DNA of 64,000 nucleotides from Peronospora farinosa (Eukaryota > Oomycota > Peronosporomycetes > Peronosporales > Peronosporaceae): NCBI GenBank assembly GCA_947646735.1, contig CANTFK010000164.1, positions 372,001 through 436,000 on the forward strand, read 5' to 3'. Below are positions 63,389 to 64,000 of the stretch, one piece after another. The notes beneath the pieces were generated by a model, which was not told where the DNA came from, ran no database searches, and saw nothing but the letters and a program-made list of their open reading frames with translations. The position numbers and the translations under genes were made by a program. The stretch's first letter is position 1. The number at the start of each line of letters is the position of its first letter.

Positions 63389-64000
63389 TCACATACCTAC
63401 CTTGGTATCTTCATGCAATGTTAAGGGGCGAGGGCTGACATTGGTTATCTTCAAAATCGGTCGACGCCCTATCCCTTGTATCATGGTGGTTACCCATCGT
63501 TCGCCTCTCGTTACCCACAATTTCCACTGTTCTGAGGTCGACCTTTTGAGAGGCACTTCCGTACATCCTCCAACGGATATCTGTACATACCGACCCAATT
63601 TCACATCCGATACTCGAGTATTGTACAGTGTCCTTCGCCCGGTCAACTGTACCCTGACTTCATCGGGGAGGCAAAGAGTTCCGTCGGCCAAGTCTAACCG
63701 GATACCGGCTGGGACCATGAAGTCCATCCCCAAAATTGCATCCTGGCCTACCATAGGGTCTACCCACACCTTAAAGATGTACACCAAGTTCCCATTCAGA
63801 ATGACCTTGATGCGAGTGCGTCCCTCCGTGGTGTATACGGCTTCCCCAATACCAATACATTCTTGTCGTTCACTTTCATCAATTTGGCAGCCTACCTTAC
63901 GAGCAAAGGCGATATCCAGAATGGATATCTCGGCACCAGTATCGAGCAACAAATTTGCATGGTCGTTGTTGACCTTTCCAGAGGCTTTCGCTTGCCTGAA
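63389..64000 (-). CDS. Ty3/gypsy aspartic protease, open to the right edge
   Basis: The minus frame is open from the window edge to a TGA at 63389. It carries the active-site motif LLDTGAEISILD and the typical second strand pair (GQDAILGMDFMVPAGIRLDL). The gag part lies beyond the window. Confidence 0.85.
   Translation of the reverse strand, partial: FRQAKASGKVNNDHANLLLDTGAEISILDIAFARKVGCQIDESERQECIGIGEAVYTTEGRTRIKVILNGNLVYIFKVWVDPMVGQDAILGMDFMVPAGIRLDLADGTLCLPDEVRVQLTGRRTLYNTRVSDVKLGRYVQISVGGCTEVPLKRSTSEQWKLWVTRGERWVTTMIQGIGRRPILKITNVSPRPLTLHEDTKVGM

Larger units (their letters stand above)
58219..64000 (-). mobile_element. Ty3/gypsy retrotransposon with dual RNase H, incomplete at the right edge
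   Basis: From right to left on the minus strand: protease, linker, RT, RNase H, second RNase H, integrase and 3' LTR. Domain order RT-RH-aRH-IN-LTR is of the Ty3/gypsy type. Several frameshifts and stops show it is no longer autonomous. It is inserted in the gag of a plus-strand copia element. Confidence 0.85.

Overview
The window looks like nuclear DNA of an oomycete, most likely a Peronosporales species (Phytophthora or a downy mildew). The evidence is: short introns of roughly 58-90 nt with GT..AG ends in conserved housekeeping genes; Kazal-like secreted inhibitors with a reduced cysteine set; a secreted protein built of WY/LWY-type modules; a lipid kinase carrying PH and FYVE-like modules; and Ty3/gypsy elements with a second RNase H. 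I cannot name the species.

Layout. Positions 1-34000 are a gene-rich island. In order they hold: the 5' part of prolyl-tRNA synthetase (-), two tandem secreted Kazal-like proteins (+), COP9 signalosome subunit 4 (-, four exons rebuilt here), a decayed coiled-coil region, a small signal-peptide/TM protein (+), a long repeat-rich relative of it (+, one frameshift), an eight-knuckle CCHC protein (-) divergent from LSM3 (+), BUB3 (-) divergent from a TRPC4AP-like protein (+, four exons), a secreted astacin protease (+), a frameshifted WY-type effector relic (+), an iron-ADH-like enzyme (+), a TMEM198-like membrane protein (-), a PH-FYVE-PI4-kinase (-), a DUF3755/Myb-like protein (+, two exons) and the spliceosomal G-patch protein GPKOW/Spp2 (-).

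Positions 34000-50300 are a nest of dead transposons: a Ty3/gypsy copy broken by a solo LTR, an unclassified repeat present twice (one copy split by an L1/Tx1-like LINE, the other by a solo LTR with a perfect 5-bp target duplication), a GCGATCC-based minisatellite, copia-like remains and two long hairpins. Positions 50370-57003 are a direct duplication of one locus coding for a class-V PLP enzyme; the second copy has lost the first ATG, has a C-terminal frameshift and has a 272-bp insertion with a 13-bp target duplication in its promoter. Positions 57608-64000 hold the 5' end of a Ty1/copia element (LTR, half-tRNA primer site, start of gag) interrupted by a minus-strand Ty3/gypsy element with two RNase H domains that runs off the right edge.

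Functional themes. RNA metabolism (CCHC protein, LSM3, GPKOW), cell-cycle and ubiquitin control (BUB3, CSN4, TRPC4AP-like) and phosphoinositide signalling share the island with a secreted/surface set (two Kazal-like proteins, two type-I TM proteins with one shared cytoplasmic tail, astacin, WY relic). The most unusual items are the shared-tail surface protein pair with a Cys-acidic nonapeptide repeat, and a perfect 15-bp hairpin sitting exactly at the first frameshift of the WY relic.
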